DNA of 49,024 nt from Pseudonocardia sp. CNS-004 (lineage in GTDB: Bacteria > Actinomycetota > Actinomycetes > Mycobacteriales > Pseudonocardiaceae). The stretch lies in assembly GCA_001942185.1 (NCBI GenBank), contig MKJV01000116.1, positions 1 through 49,024 of the forward strand. Reading direction: 5' to 3'. Below are positions 1 to 8,454 of this stretch, in pieces. The notes under the pieces are model-generated. The model saw only the letters and a list, made by a program, of their open reading frames with translations, did not search any database and was not told where the DNA came from. Numbering within the stretch: the stretch's first letter is position 1; every line of letters begins with the position of its first letter. Position numbers and translations under genes: made by a program.

Positions 1-304
1 TGGGCGGCCACCGCAGCCGTCGTGATCGGGTCGCCGAGCGCGTCGACGTCCACCTCGGACGGGATCGCCTCCGCGAACAGCTGCTGCATCGCGGCGGGCG
101 CACGGGGTCCGGGGACCGTCCGGCGTAGCCGGTGGTGTCGGGGTCGGCGTGGTGGGCGGCCACCGCAGCCGTCGTGATCGGGTCGCCGAGCGCGTCGACG
201 TCCACCTCGGACGGGATCGCCTCCGCGAACAGCTGCTGCATCGCGGCGGGCACCGGCTGGTCCGGGACCGTCCGGCCGTAGCCGGTGGTGTCGGGGTCGG
301 CGAG
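1..304. repeat. Near-exact tandem duplication of 152 bp at the window edge
   Basis: Bases 1-152 are repeated at 153-304. The match is exact for about the first 97 bases. After that the first copy differs by a few substitutions and one-base indels (for example GGCTACGCCGG versus GGCTACGGCCGG when read on the minus strand). Both copies lie inside the 3' part of a minus-strand reading frame. A coding duplication would normally preserve frame, but 152 is not a multiple of three, so an assembly artefact at a contig end is the simplest explanation. Confidence 0.85.
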
Positions 305-670
305 CGGGAGGGGGATGCCGGCGCCCGATCCCGGCAGGGCGCCGCCCGCGGCGTCCTCGACGACCGACGGGCCGAGGACGGCCGTTGCCGCGAACAGGGC
401 GCCTGCCGCGACGGCGGCCTTCCGGACGCTCCGGCGGGGCGGCTCGGGCGGTGGTGGTGTGATGCGGGAGTGGCCGCGCGGCAGCAGCCGCCGGTCGGCG
501 ACGTGGGGTCCGCGGCCTTCGCGGCGCAGCAGCGCGGCGACCGACACCGCGCCGGGTGGATCCGCCGGGCGCGGCGGGGGCACGGGCGCCCCGGCGGCGC
601 GGGCGAGCAGCTCGGCGACGGTGATCGTCTCGGCGGTGCTGGGGTGGTGCTGGCGGGCGGACGGTTCCAC
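1..670 (-). CDS. Hypothetical single-pass membrane protein, 3' part beyond the window
   Basis: I do not recognise a named family. The frame starts at a GTG at 670-668, with GGAAG about 9 bases upstream. The N-terminus holds two related short motifs, TVAELLARAAG and SVAALLRREG, each followed by a Pro/Arg-rich stretch. A basic patch and one hydrophobic helix (AAVAAGALFAATAVLG, about residue 110) come next, then a Gly/Ala/Asp-rich presumably extracytoplasmic region containing DPDTTGYGRTVPDQPVPAAM. This layout of cytosolic motif, TM helix and secreted tail is common in actinomycete proteins of unknown function. The last 150 bases fall in the doubtful duplicated segment, so the true C-terminus cannot be read here. 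Confidence 0.6.
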   Translation of the reverse strand, partial: MEPSARQHHPSTAETITVAELLARAAGAPVPPPRPADPPGAVSVAALLRREGRGPHVADRRLLPRGHSRITPPPPEPPRRSVRKAAVAAGALFAATAVLGPSVVEDAAGGALPGSGAGIPLPLADPDTTGYGRTVPDQPVPAAMQQLFAEAIPSEVDVDALGDPITTAAVAAHHADPDTTGYAGRSPDPVRPPRCSSCSRRRSRPRWTSTRSATRSRRLRWPP

Positions 671-969
671 GGGTCACGTCTTCCGGGTGGCGTTCGGGCA
701 TGTCCTGATGGGGAATGCGCCTCGATTAGACCGGCGCCCGATGCCATCCGGCCAGACGCTGTTCGCCCGCTCGTCGCACGTCACCTGAACAGCCGCGAGA
801 GGTCAAGTTCGGCCGTCGAACGCCCGCGACGGACCACCCACCGACGTGGTCGCGTGCCCTTCGTGCTGATCGACGGCGCTGATCAGCCGAACGGACCAAC
901 GTGGGAGGCCTCACGGTCCGTGAGTGCTCCACTACTCCTGCGGCAGAGCGTGACCGTGGGTAACGGCGC

Positions 970-1764
970 TCACCCGGACGGCGCTGTCCGGTCGGGCCGC
1001 TGCTCGGAGGGTTTCCGGGCCCGGATCGCCGCGAGCCCCGGACGCCCGAACGTGGCGGTGACCCCGTCGCTGAAGGCGACGTGGTCCGGCGGGCGTCGGG
1101 CGAGGTCGCCGAGGCCGGTCGCGGCGATCAGCCCGTCGTCCAGCTCGTGCACCTCGGCCCGGCGCAGCGGCCAGGCGACGTGCCAGGTGGGCAGGTGCCA
1201 CGTGCGCCCGAGGTGTGCGACGTGCAGACCCCAGCGTGCCGTGAGGAAGCGTTCCAGCGGGCCGTCGATCGGAGTGCCGACCGGCGAGACGGTCACCCGG
1301 CTGCTCGCGGCGGGCCCCGGTCCGCCGAGCCGGGCGGAGTAGCTGCGCAGTTCCCCGGAACGGCCGAACCGCATGCCGGCCCACCGGTACGGCAGCCCGA
1401 ACACCGCGCGCGCCGCGGCGACCGCGGGCCGGCTCGCCGCGGCCATGCAGCGGAACACGACGCCGCGCCGCCCGGTGGTGTCCACCGAGTACAGCCGCAC
1501 GTTGGTCTCGAGGAACGTGCCCCACGGCACCGGTGGGCCGCCCGCGACGGCGGTGCCGACGAGGCGGAACGGGACCAGCCCGACGTAGGTGCGCCCGTCG
1601 AACACGTCCGGCGCGACCCCGGCGGGGAACAGGTGCCGGACCTCGTCGGGGTCGACCGCCCAGTGCAGGAACGCCACGTCGAGCCAGCGTTGCGTGAGCA
1701 GGTGCGGGCGCGGCATCCGCGGCGGGTCCGCCTGCACGGCGTCGATGGGTGCGTCCACGAGCAC
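970..1764 (-). CDS. DUF2071 (YqjF-like) family protein
   Basis: About 264 residues if the GTG at 1764 is used; an ATG at 1716 would give 248 residues, and neither has a good Shine-Dalgarno sequence. Recognisable DUF2071 features are LLTQRWLDVAFLHWAV near the start, VPPVPWGTFLETNVRLYSV-like central text (seen as PVPWGTFLETNVRLY), and the conserved YRWAGMRF and SPVGTP segments. The family has an acetoacetate decarboxylase-like fold; its biochemical role is not established. It is divergent from the lipoprotein gene at 1807, so the 40-90 base gap must hold both promoters. No catalytic claim can be made from sequence. Confidence 0.8.
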   Translation of the reverse strand: MLVDAPIDAVQADPPRMPRPHLLTQRWLDVAFLHWAVDPDEVRHLFPAGVAPDVFDGRTYVGLVPFRLVGTAVAGGPPVPWGTFLETNVRLYSVDTTGRRGVVFRCMAAASRPAVAAARAVFGLPYRWAGMRFGRSGELRSYSARLGGPGPAASSRVTVSPVGTPIDGPLERFLTARWGLHVAHLGRTWHLPTWHVAWPLRRAEVHELDDGLIAATGLGDLARRPPDHVAFSDGVTATFGRPGLAAIRARKPSEQRPDRTAPSG

Positions 1765-1806
1765 ATCGTCGCGCAACGTCGGAGTGCACCCGGACGTCCT
1801 ACTCAC

Positions 1807-2496
1807 ATGCGGATCCGGATGGGCGGGAAGCGGAGGGCCGGTGTCGTGGCCGTGCTCGTGGGACTCGCCGGGTGTGCGGGGCCCACGAGCGTCGCGCCGG
1901 CCGCTCCGTCCAGCTCTGCAGCGTCGAGCACCGCGGCACCGACCGTCGCGGCGACGGTCGAGCCGGCCGTCCCGGACTCGCTCCTCCTGCCCGACGAGGG
2001 CCGCCGAGCCACGACGGCGGAGTTCACCGACTGGACGACGGACCGGACGCTCACGAGGGCCTGGCTGCTCGACCCGTGCCTGCCCACCACCTACCCGACG
2101 GACGGGCGGCGCGTGCGGTTCCGCACGGTCAGCCGGGAGGGGCCGGAGGCGTTCGACGCCCGGCAGCTGGGCGTCTACCCGGACGCCGACGTCGCCGCCG
2201 AGGTGCTCGCGGGGTTCCGGAGGGTGCTGGACGCCTGCCAGGAGGGGCAGCGGCCCGGCGGCGCGCCGTGGACCTGGGCGACGGCCGACGCCCCCGGCCT
2301 CGGCGACGACGGCTTCCTGGCCGCGTCCGTGTTCCGGGCGCCGGGGTACTCGAGCCACGGCGTCCGGGTCGCGGTGACCCGGGTCGGGAGCGCGGTCTTC
2401 CTCGCCCATGCCGGTGGGGAGTACAACACCGCGGAGATCGACGACGGGGCGCGGGCGGCCCGCGAGGTGGCGCAGCGGTTCCTGGACTCGCTCTAG
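1807..2496 (+). CDS. Putative secreted lipoprotein
   Basis: 229 residues. The N-terminus is a classic lipoprotein signal: basic MRIRMGGKRRAG, a hydrophobic stretch, then the lipobox LAGC with Cys at about residue 22. A low-complexity Ala/Ser/Thr/Pro linker (about residues 24-55) separates the anchor from a globular domain containing two Cys (DPCLPTTYPTD and LDACQEG) that could form a disulfide. The domain resembles many actinomycete lipoproteins of unknown function. There is no strong ribosome-binding site; an in-frame ATG 12 bases downstream is an alternative start. It probably sits on the outer face of the membrane. Confidence 0.7.
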   Translation: MRIRMGGKRRAGVVAVLVGLAGCAGPTSVAPAAPSSSAASSTAAPTVAATVEPAVPDSLLLPDEGRRATTAEFTDWTTDRTLTRAWLLDPCLPTTYPTDGRRVRFRTVSREGPEAFDARQLGVYPDADVAAEVLAGFRRVLDACQEGQRPGGAPWTWATADAPGLGDDGFLAASVFRAPGYSSHGVRVAVTRVGSAVFLAHAGGEYNTAEIDDGARAAREVAQRFLDSL

Positions 2497-2595
2497 GAGT
2501 CTCGCGCGTTGAGGGTGCTCCTGGGCGAGGTGCTGCCGAACTCGGCGGGCGGCCGTCGGCGATCAGGACCGGGGTGGCGAGCCGGCTGGTGGCTC

Positions 2596-2660
2596 GTGAT
2601 CGTCGGAAGTGGTGCCAGAGGCGTCATATCCGGCGCTCTCGGACCACTTCCGGTGATCAC
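2596..2660. repeat. Large intergenic dyad (repeat type B)
   Basis: Left arm GTGATCGTCGGAAGTGGT (2596-2613) pairs with right arm ACCACTTCCGGTGATCAC (2643-2660), with two mismatches in 18. The loop contains a second short complementarity. The same element, with the same flanking words GGTGGCTC and CGCCCCCGG/C, recurs twice at 16733-16865. In both places it lies just upstream of a 64-8-64 repeat pair. It could act as a transcription terminator for the lipoprotein gene, but it is not followed by a T run. Confidence 0.75.
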
Positions 2661-2727
2661 GCCCCCGCTGGCCGGTGGTCGGCGGGCCGGGGAGCGCGGC
2701 GGCTCTGGCCGCTGCACCCGAGCGGCG

Positions 2728-2863
2728 TGATCGTTGCGAGATCACCTCTTCCGCCGCCGTGAGGGCGCTGCGGCGCCAGTCGGACCGATCATGAGCTCAT
2801 GATCGGTCCGAGGCGGCGTCGAGCGCCCTGCGGAGGGCGATCCCGCGCGAGTCGGACCGATCA
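2728..2863. repeat. 64-8-64 paired palindromic repeat, locus 1
   Basis: Unit 1 (2728-2791) opens TGATCGTTGCGAG and closes CGGACCGATCA. Unit 2 (2800-2863) opens TGATCGGTCCGAG and closes CGGACCGATCA. Each is 64 nt and the spacer is exactly 8 nt. Each unit also contains a central GC-rich complementarity. It lies between the lipoprotein gene and the MarR gene. The rest of the gap (2864-3115) contains no gene I can support. Confidence 0.85.
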
Positions 2864-3115
2864 CTGTGTCCGCGACGACGCTGAGCTCGACCGCGAGCCG
2901 ACTGTACGCGGCGGGATCGCCGACGACCACGGATCGATACGGGCTCTCCCGTCGTGTCCTCACGCGCTGACCGGGAGTCTCGTCGTGTCCGGGCATCCGG
3001 CTCGACGAGGCGTTCGCCGGCTGGGCGGAGTGGGCGCAGACCGTGCCGCCCGCGGAGTCACCCGGCGGCCGCTGACCTCGCGGTCCGTCGCGGTGGTCGA
3101 GGACACACGAAATTA

Positions 3116-3162
3116 AGTTGTAGAGGCCAACTAACTGCGTATATTTGTTGGTAGCAACCAAC
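3116..3162. promoter_or_regulatory. Two MarR-type operator dyads
   Basis: Dyad 1: AGTTG, 7 nt, CAACT (3116-3132). Dyad 2: GTTGGT, 4 nt, ACCAAC (3147-3162). Both are AT-richer than their surroundings and share the word AGTTGG. The second abuts the GGAGG ribosome-binding site of the MarR gene at 3174, which fits autorepression of the MarR/efflux operon. Confidence 0.7.
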
Positions 3163-3173
3163 TGGAGGCTTCC

Positions 3174-3656
3174 GTGATCACCGCGGCTACCGCAGACGAC
3201 CTGCTGGAGCTGCTGCGCACCATCATGCGGGCCGGCCGGACGACGCGCATCGGTCCTGACGCGGAGGACATGCCGGGCTGGAAGTTCGCCGTCCTCGGCC
3301 TGCTCGCCAGGGAGGGGGAGCAGCGCCTCGGGCAGGTCGCGGCCCACCTCGAGGTCGACCCGTCGGTGGCGAGCCGGCAGGTGGCCGCGCTGGAACAGCT
3401 CGGCCTCGTCACCCGCCGCCCCGACCCCGCCGACGGCCGTGCACAGCTGCTCGCGATCTCGCCGGCCGGGCTCGACGCCCGCGAGGGGTACCTCGCGCAG
3501 CGGGCCCGGTGGGTGGCGGAGGCCCTCGACGGGTGGGACGACGCCGAGGTCGCCCACCTGGTGACGCGCATGGACCGGTTGGTTACCGATCTGCACTGCG
3601 CGCTGGCCGCCCAGCACCGGCGGCAGACGCGGGTGGCAGCGCCGACCGCGTCCTGA
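3174..3656 (+). CDS. MarR family transcriptional regulator
   Basis: 160 residues, GTG start with GGAGG six bases upstream. The winged-helix core is clear: LGQVAAHLEVDPSVASRQVA (recognition helix region, about residues 58-78) followed by the wing LGLVTRRPDPADGRAQLL, where the DPADGR turn is diagnostic of MarR proteins. It is followed after 61 bases by a DHA2 efflux gene on the same strand, and two operator-like dyads precede its start. The likely role is ligand-responsive repression of its own operon. The ligand cannot be guessed from sequence. Confidence 0.92.
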   Translation: MITAATADDLLELLRTIMRAGRTTRIGPDAEDMPGWKFAVLGLLAREGEQRLGQVAAHLEVDPSVASRQVAALEQLGLVTRRPDPADGRAQLLAISPAGLDAREGYLAQRARWVAEALDGWDDAEVAHLVTRMDRLVTDLHCALAAQHRRQTRVAAPTAS

Positions 3657-3717
3657 CGACATACGACTTTCTAAAGGTGCCCGAGCGGAGACCCGAGCAT
3701 CGGCCCGAGGAGAAGGA

Positions 3718-5532
3718 TTGACCACCACAGCTGAGGAGACGCCGCCCGCCGGGGACGCCGTCGCGGGACAGGCGGCTGCCGAGGACAGCGGCCGGATGTC
3801 GCGCAGGCAGGTCCTGGAGGCGCTCTCCGGGATGCTGCTCGCGATGTTCACGGCCTTCCTGTCGTCGACGATCGTGTCGAACGCCCTGCCGACGATCATC
3901 ACGGACCTGCACGGCACGCAGAGCCAGTACACCTGGGTGGTCACCGCCACCCTGCTCGCCTCCACGGCCACCACGCCGATCTGGGGCAAGCTCGCCGACC
4001 TGTTCAGCAAGAAGCTGCTGGTGCAGCTGTCGATCACGATCTTCACGGTCGGTTCGATCCTCGCCGGGTTCTCGCAGTCGGTCGAAACGCTGATCGGCTG
4101 GCGGGTCCTGCAGGGCCTCGGCCTCGGCGGCCTGCAGGCGCTGATCATGATCGTGATGGCGGCGATGATCAGCCCCCGCGAGCGCGGCCGCTACACCGGG
4201 CTGATCTCGACGGTCATGTCGGTCGCGCCCGTTGCCGGCCCGCTGATCGGCGGCCTCATCGTCGACACCGAATGGCTGGGCTGGCGCTGGTGCTTCTGGG
4301 TCGGCGCCCCGCTCGCCGTGGTCGCGCTCGTGGTCGTGCAGCGCACGCTCAACCTGCCGGTCGTCAAGCGCAAGGTCAGCATCGACTACCTGGGCGCCGC
4401 GCTCGTCGCGGCCGGCGTGTCGGCGCTGCTGATCTGGGTGACCCTCGCAGGCAACACGTTCGCGTGGGGCTCCACCGAGTCCCTCGCACTCGCGGGCCTC
4501 GGCGCCGTGCTGATCGCGGCGTTCCTCGTGGTGGAGTCGCGGGCCAAGGAGCCGATCATCCCGCTGCGCCTGTTCCGGGACCGCACCACCACCCTGTCGA
4601 TCCTCGCCAGCATCGCGGTCGGTGTGGCGATGTTCGGTGGCGCCGTGTTCCTCGGCCAGTACTTCCAGATCGCGCGCGGGTTCTCGCCGACGACCGCGGG
4701 CCTGCTCACGCTGCCGATGATCGTCGGATCGATGATCTCGTCGACCGGCTCGGGCGCGCTCATCACGCGCTACGGCAAGTGGAAGATCTACCTGGTCATC
4801 GGCGCGGTCTTCATGCTCGCCGCGTTCGGCCTGCTGTCGACGATCGACCACAGCACGGACCTCGTGCTGGTCGGGACCTACATCTTCCTGCTCGGCATGG
4901 GCATGGGCATGGCGATGCAGAACCTCGTGCTCGCCGTGCAGAACTCGGTGTCCGCCGCCGACCTCGGCGCCGCGAGTTCGGCCGTCACGTTCTTCCGCTC
5001 CATGGGCGGCACGGCCGGCGTGTCGGTGCTGGGCGCCGTGCTCGCGTCCCGGGTCGCCGAGCTGACGACCGCGGGGCTCGCCACCGCAGGTCAGACCGCT
5101 CCGGCGGGCGGCGCCGCCATCGGCAACCTGAACGAGCTGCCGACGGCCATCGCCGACATCGTCCGCGCGGCCTACGGCGACGCCACCGCGCAGGTCTTCA
5201 TGATCGCCGGGCTCCTCGCGATCATCACCTTCGTCGCCGTGCTGGCCATCCGGGAGATCCCGCTGCGCACCGAGACCGGCATGGAGCGGGAGCGGATCGA
5301 GGCGCAGACCGGCGCCGACGGCGAGCGGGTGAACGGCGCCCCGTACGACCGCGACGGTGACCGGACCGCGGAGGGGGAGGGCAGGCACGCCGCTCTCGCC
5401 GACCAGACGCCCGCCACCGAGCGGCCGTCCCCGGCATCACACGTCCCCGGGGTCCACGGCGCCGTGTCCCGCGGCGACGGGGCGGTGCCCGACGGGGCCG
5501 TCGTCACCGTCACCGACCAGAACGGCCGGTAG
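3718..5532 (+). CDS. DHA2-type (EmrB/QacA) multidrug efflux MFS transporter, truncated C-terminal domain
   Basis: 604 residues, TTG start with GAGGAG six bases upstream. About 14 hydrophobic segments lie between residues 35 and 520. Typical motifs are ALPTIITDLHGTQSQYTWVV (TM1-2), GKLADLFSKK (motif A in the loop 2-3), RVLQGLGLGGLQAL (motif B) and SVAPVAGPLIGGLIVD (motif C, antiporters). The hydrophilic C-terminal tail ends in the first strand of a carboxypeptidase regulatory-like domain (VHGAVSRGDGAVPDGAVVTV) and then stops. The missing remainder of that domain is readable in the DNA just downstream, so the TAG looks like a nonsense change. It is probably co-transcribed with the MarR gene. 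Confidence 0.9.
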   Translation: MTTTAEETPPAGDAVAGQAAAEDSGRMSRRQVLEALSGMLLAMFTAFLSSTIVSNALPTIITDLHGTQSQYTWVVTATLLASTATTPIWGKLADLFSKKLLVQLSITIFTVGSILAGFSQSVETLIGWRVLQGLGLGGLQALIMIVMAAMISPRERGRYTGLISTVMSVAPVAGPLIGGLIVDTEWLGWRWCFWVGAPLAVVALVVVQRTLNLPVVKRKVSIDYLGAALVAAGVSALLIWVTLAGNTFAWGSTESLALAGLGAVLIAAFLVVESRAKEPIIPLRLFRDRTTTLSILASIAVGVAMFGGAVFLGQYFQIARGFSPTTAGLLTLPMIVGSMISSTGSGALITRYGKWKIYLVIGAVFMLAAFGLLSTIDHSTDLVLVGTYIFLLGMGMGMAMQNLVLAVQNSVSAADLGAASSAVTFFRSMGGTAGVSVLGAVLASRVAELTTAGLATAGQTAPAGGAAIGNLNELPTAIADIVRAAYGDATAQVFMIAGLLAIITFVAVLAIREIPLRTETGMERERIEAQTGADGERVNGAPYDRDGDRTAEGEGRHAALADQTPATERPSPASHVPGVHGAVSRGDGAVPDGAVVTVTDQNGR

Positions 5533-5640
5533 GAGGGCGGCGCCACCACCGGCTGCGACGGGGGCTACCGGGTGCCGCTGCCCGCGGGCGGCACGTAAGT
5601 GTGCTCGAGCTGGCCTCGGAAGGCGCCACACCGCGCTGAC
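5533..5640 (+). pseudogene. Out-of-frame remainder of the MFS C-terminal regulatory-like domain
   Basis: Reading on past the TAG at 5530-5532 in the same frame gives GGATTGCDGGYRVPLPAGGT, which is the expected continuation of a carboxypeptidase regulatory-like beta-sandwich. A second stop at the expected Tyr codon and a two-base shift follow, after which the expected LELASEGATPR can be read. So the domain was present and is now lost. Bases 5641-5982 contain no gene or motif I can support. Confidence 0.65.
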
Positions 5641-5982
5641 GCGATGCCCCGATGACGGTTGTCGTCGGACGGGGAGATCCCTCCCGCGAGGTTCACCCGA
5701 TCGCCCCGAGCGTCACCCGGCCCACGGCGTGTGTGAAGTCCGTATGAGCTGGTCGCGCCGGTCCGTGGCGTAGGGCCGCAGGCCGATCACGAATCCGGGT
5801 GAAGCCGTGCACTGCCGCCCGCAGAAGGGCACACTCGTGGTCATCGACGAGTACATGCATGGCGGGGTGGAGTGGCTCCCGGCGGCGGCGTGGACGAGAG
5901 TTCGCCGGGGGGCGGATGCTGCCGATCGGCCGCCGGGGAGCACGCGTTCCGCCGGGCACGAACCCATGGGGGGAACTGAAGC

Positions 5983-7155
5983 GTGAGATCCGTTCGGAAG
6001 GCCTCGACCGGGGCGTTGGTCAGGCGGTTGTCGACGCTCGCGGCGGCGCTGGCCGTCGGGGCGGCGTCGCTCCTGCTCACCGGGGCCACCGCCGCCGGGG
6101 CCGACGAGCCGGCCCCGCCGCCCCCGCTGAACGGCCTCATCGACCCGGACCGGCTGGAGTCGGTCCAGCAGTCGATCGTGGGGCTCGTGATCCTCTGGGA
6201 GGAGCCGCAGGACCCGTTCGCGTTCGCGCCCGACCCTGCTGCGCCCACCGATGAGATGCCGATCATGACGATCTGCACCGGCTGGTTCGACAGCCCGACC
6301 ACGATCGTCACGGCGGGCCACTGCGTCGACCCCGCCGAGGGCAGGCGGGCGCTCGACAGCCGCACCGGCCCGGCGATCGACCCCACCACCGGTGCGCCCG
6401 CGGCCGCCCAGCCGACGCGCCCGGAGCCCAACCGCACGGTGTGGGCGTTCCAGCCGCGTGAGCTGCCGGGGGCCGTCATCACGGCGCCCGTCATCGTCCG
6501 GGTCGACAGCTTCCGCCCCGCCGACGAGGGCGACACGGCCAAGCTCGAGATGTACGGGCTGCCCCCGGCCGCACCGTTGCCCATCGCGCCCGAGGCGCCG
6601 CAGCTCGGCGAGACCGTGACGTCGATCGGGTTCCCCGGGCTGAACATCGACGAGACCGACGGCGTCGACGTCGAGGGCTGATGAGCGGCGGCAAGACGCC
6701 TGCCGAGGTGCCTGCAGGACTCCCGGCTGCAGCCGGTGAACACCAGCGGCACGATCACCGCCCGCCAGTTCCGGCAGGGGGTCTCGGTCTACCAGGTCAA
6801 CGCCGACCTCGCGGAGGGCATCTCCGGCGGGCCCACGATCAACTCGCGCGGTGAGGTGCTGGGCATCAACAGCCAGATGACGGTGCCGTTCCTCGGGCAG
6901 AACTTCAACGTCATCACCGACACCGGGATGCTGCGGGACTTCCTGGGTCAGGGCGGGGCCCCTGCGGTCGCTCCGCCGGGTGAGCCCAGCCAGGTCGCGA
7001 TCGAGAACACCGCGAGTGGCACCGGGCAGGCGGCGCCGTGGACGGTGGCGATCGCGCTGGTCGGCGGTGCGATCGTCGGCGCGATCCTGATGTGGCTCTT
7101 CGCGCGCCCGCGCAGGACCCCGACCACGTCCGGCCCCACGGGGGAGCCCGAGTAG
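5983..7155 (+). CDS. Trypsin-like serine protease with C-terminal membrane anchor; two compensating indels
   Basis: About 390 residues if repaired. A signal peptide (MRSVRKAS, then an Ala/Leu-rich helix) precedes a trypsin-fold domain with the catalytic His in TAGHC (about residue 110) and the catalytic Ser in EGISGGPTINSRGEVLG (about residue 275). A C-terminal helix (TVAIALVGGAIVGAILMWLF) ends in basic residues, so the protease domain is likely held outside the membrane. The frame hits TGA at 6679-6681. Adding one base near 6680 and removing one near 6712 restores the intervening text LMSGGKTPAEV and LQDSRLQPVNTSGT. The indels therefore cancel over about 32 bases. It may be a sequencing error or a recent pseudogene. 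Confidence 0.75.
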
Positions 7156-7193
7156 GGCGATCACCCGAACGGAGCAGTTGCGCCACCCTTCAT

Positions 7194-7212
7194 TGAGCTT
7201 AGGCTGCCCTTG
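7194..7212. promoter_or_regulatory. Iron-box-like site upstream of mbtH
   Basis: TGAGCTTAGGCTGCCCTTG matches the actinobacterial IdeR/DmdR consensus TTAGGTTAGGCTWACCTAA at 13 of 19 positions, including the core TTAGGCT. It lies 33 bases upstream of the MbtH start. MbtH genes usually belong to iron-regulated siderophore clusters, which raises the prior. The match is imperfect on the right half. Confidence 0.45.
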
Positions 7213-7244
7213 GTTGGATGCCGAGACGTGAGGAGTGAGCCCGG

Positions 7245-7460
7245 GTGGCGACGAATCCCTTCGACGATGAGGACGGCGAGTTCGTAGCGCTGGTCAACGA
7301 CGAGAAGCAGTACTCGTTGTGGCCGACCTTCGCGGCCGTGCCCGAGGGGTGGTCGGTCGTGCACGGCCCCGGGGCCCGCGCCGACGTGCTCGCGTTCATC
7401 GAGTCGGCCTGGACCGACCTGCGCCCCGCGAGCCTGGTGGCGCGGATGGAGGCGGGCTGA
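7245..7460 (+). CDS. mbtH: MbtH-like protein (NRPS chaperone), orphan
   Basis: 71 residues, GTG start with GAGGAG nine bases upstream. The family signature is present: NPFDDEDGEFVALVNDEKQY at residues 4-23, then the conserved SLWPTFAAVPEGW segment with its Trp and Pro residues. MbtH proteins bind and activate adenylation domains of non-ribosomal peptide synthetases. No NRPS gene lies in this window, so it presumably acts in trans on a synthetase elsewhere. An iron-box-like site upstream suggests a siderophore link. A hairpin 74 bases after the stop suggests it is transcribed alone. Confidence 0.93.
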   Translation: MATNPFDDEDGEFVALVNDEKQYSLWPTFAAVPEGWSVVHGPGARADVLAFIESAWTDLRPASLVARMEAG

Positions 7461-7533
7461 CCGCACGGGCCCACCGTCCGTGGATCGCCGCTCCTGGACC
7501 GATGCCACCAGGCCACCGCCCACGGCGGTGCCC

Positions 7534-7569
7534 GGCTGCCGCGCCCTGTCGAGCCGGGGTGCGGCAGCC
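7534..7569. terminator. Hairpin after mbtH
   Basis: GGCTGCCGC (7534-7542) and GCGGCAGCC (7561-7569) are perfect complements with an 18-base loop. It sits between the mbtH stop and the hydrolase start. There is no T tract, as is usual in actinomycetes. A smaller dyad ACCGCC...GGCGGT precedes it at about 7515-7529. Confidence 0.5.
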
Positions 7570-7604
7570 ATGACCTGTCGAGTCGACCGGGAGCGCGAAC
7601 CGTC

Positions 7605-8422
7605 GTGACGATCATGAATCGGAACGGGGTCCGCATCGCCTACGACGACTCGCCGGGGGACGGCCCGCTCGTCGTGCTGGTGATGGGCACCGGCAGCCCC
7701 GGGCGGGTCTGGCACGCCCACCAGGTGCCGGCGTTGCGCGCCGCGGGACACCGCGTCGTCACGCTGGACAACCGGGGTGCCGGGGCGAGCGACGACGCGC
7801 GGAGGGCTTCACGATCGACGACATGGTCGGCGACGTCGCGGCCCTGCTCGAGCACCTGGACGCCGGGCCCGCCGCGGTGATCGGCACGTCGTTGGGTGCG
7901 CGGATCGCGGTCGAGCTCGCGCTGGCCCGGCCCGACCTCGTCACGCGGGTCGCCGCGCTCGCCGCCCACGCCCGCCTCGACCCGGTGCAGCGCGCGTTCA
8001 CGGCCGGTGAGATCGCGCTCGCCGACCAGAAGATCGTGTTGCCGCCCGACTACCACGCCGCGGTGGTGGCGAACCAGTGCCTCTCGCCCGCCACCCTGCG
8101 CGAGGAGCAGGACGCCCAGGACTGGCTCGACCTGCTCTCCTACGGCGGCACGGCGATCGGCCCCGGCCACCGCGCGCAGCTCGCCGTGTCGGCGGCCCTG
8201 ACCGACCGCACCGAGGCGTACCGCGACGTCACCGTGCCGCTGCTCGTCGTCGCGTTCGCCGACGACGCCGCCATCCCGCCGCGCCTGTCCCGCGAGGTGG
8301 CCGACGTCATGCCGGGGGCCCGCTACGTGGAGATCCCCCTCGCAGGCCACTACGGCTACCTGGAGCGCCCGGACGAGGTCAACCGGGTGCTGCTCGACTT
8401 CCTGGCGGCCCGCGCCGGCTGA
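7605..8422 (+). CDS. Alpha/beta hydrolase, frameshifted near 7800
   Basis: About 272 residues after repair. The N-terminal part reads NGVRIAYDDSPGDGPLVVLV and VVTLDNRGAGASDDA. The frame then shifts by one missing base near 7797-7800, and the expected EGFTIDDMVGDVAALLEHLD continues in another frame. The nucleophile elbow is GTSLG, the acidic residue is in FADDAAIP and the His in LAGHYGYLE, so the triad is complete. Start could be the GTG at 7605 or an ATG at 7614. Substrate unknown. The one-base loss in a GC run may be a sequencing error. Confidence 0.8.
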
Positions 8423-8454
8423 TGTCGGCTGGTGCAGGGCGGTGCGGCAGCGTC

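Noticed and set aside
2742..4148. Long minus-strand open frame across the MarR/MFS region
   Set aside because: It is antisense to two well-supported genes, has no family resemblance, and reflects GC-rich third-position bias.
3583..5388. 601-codon minus-strand frame, highly charged
   Set aside because: Antisense shadow of the MFS gene; composition rich in Arg/Asp/Gly/His, with no domain and no hydrophobic core.
7245..7460. Hint of an NRPS siderophore cluster from MbtH
   Set aside because: No adenylation, condensation or siderophore transport gene is present in the window.
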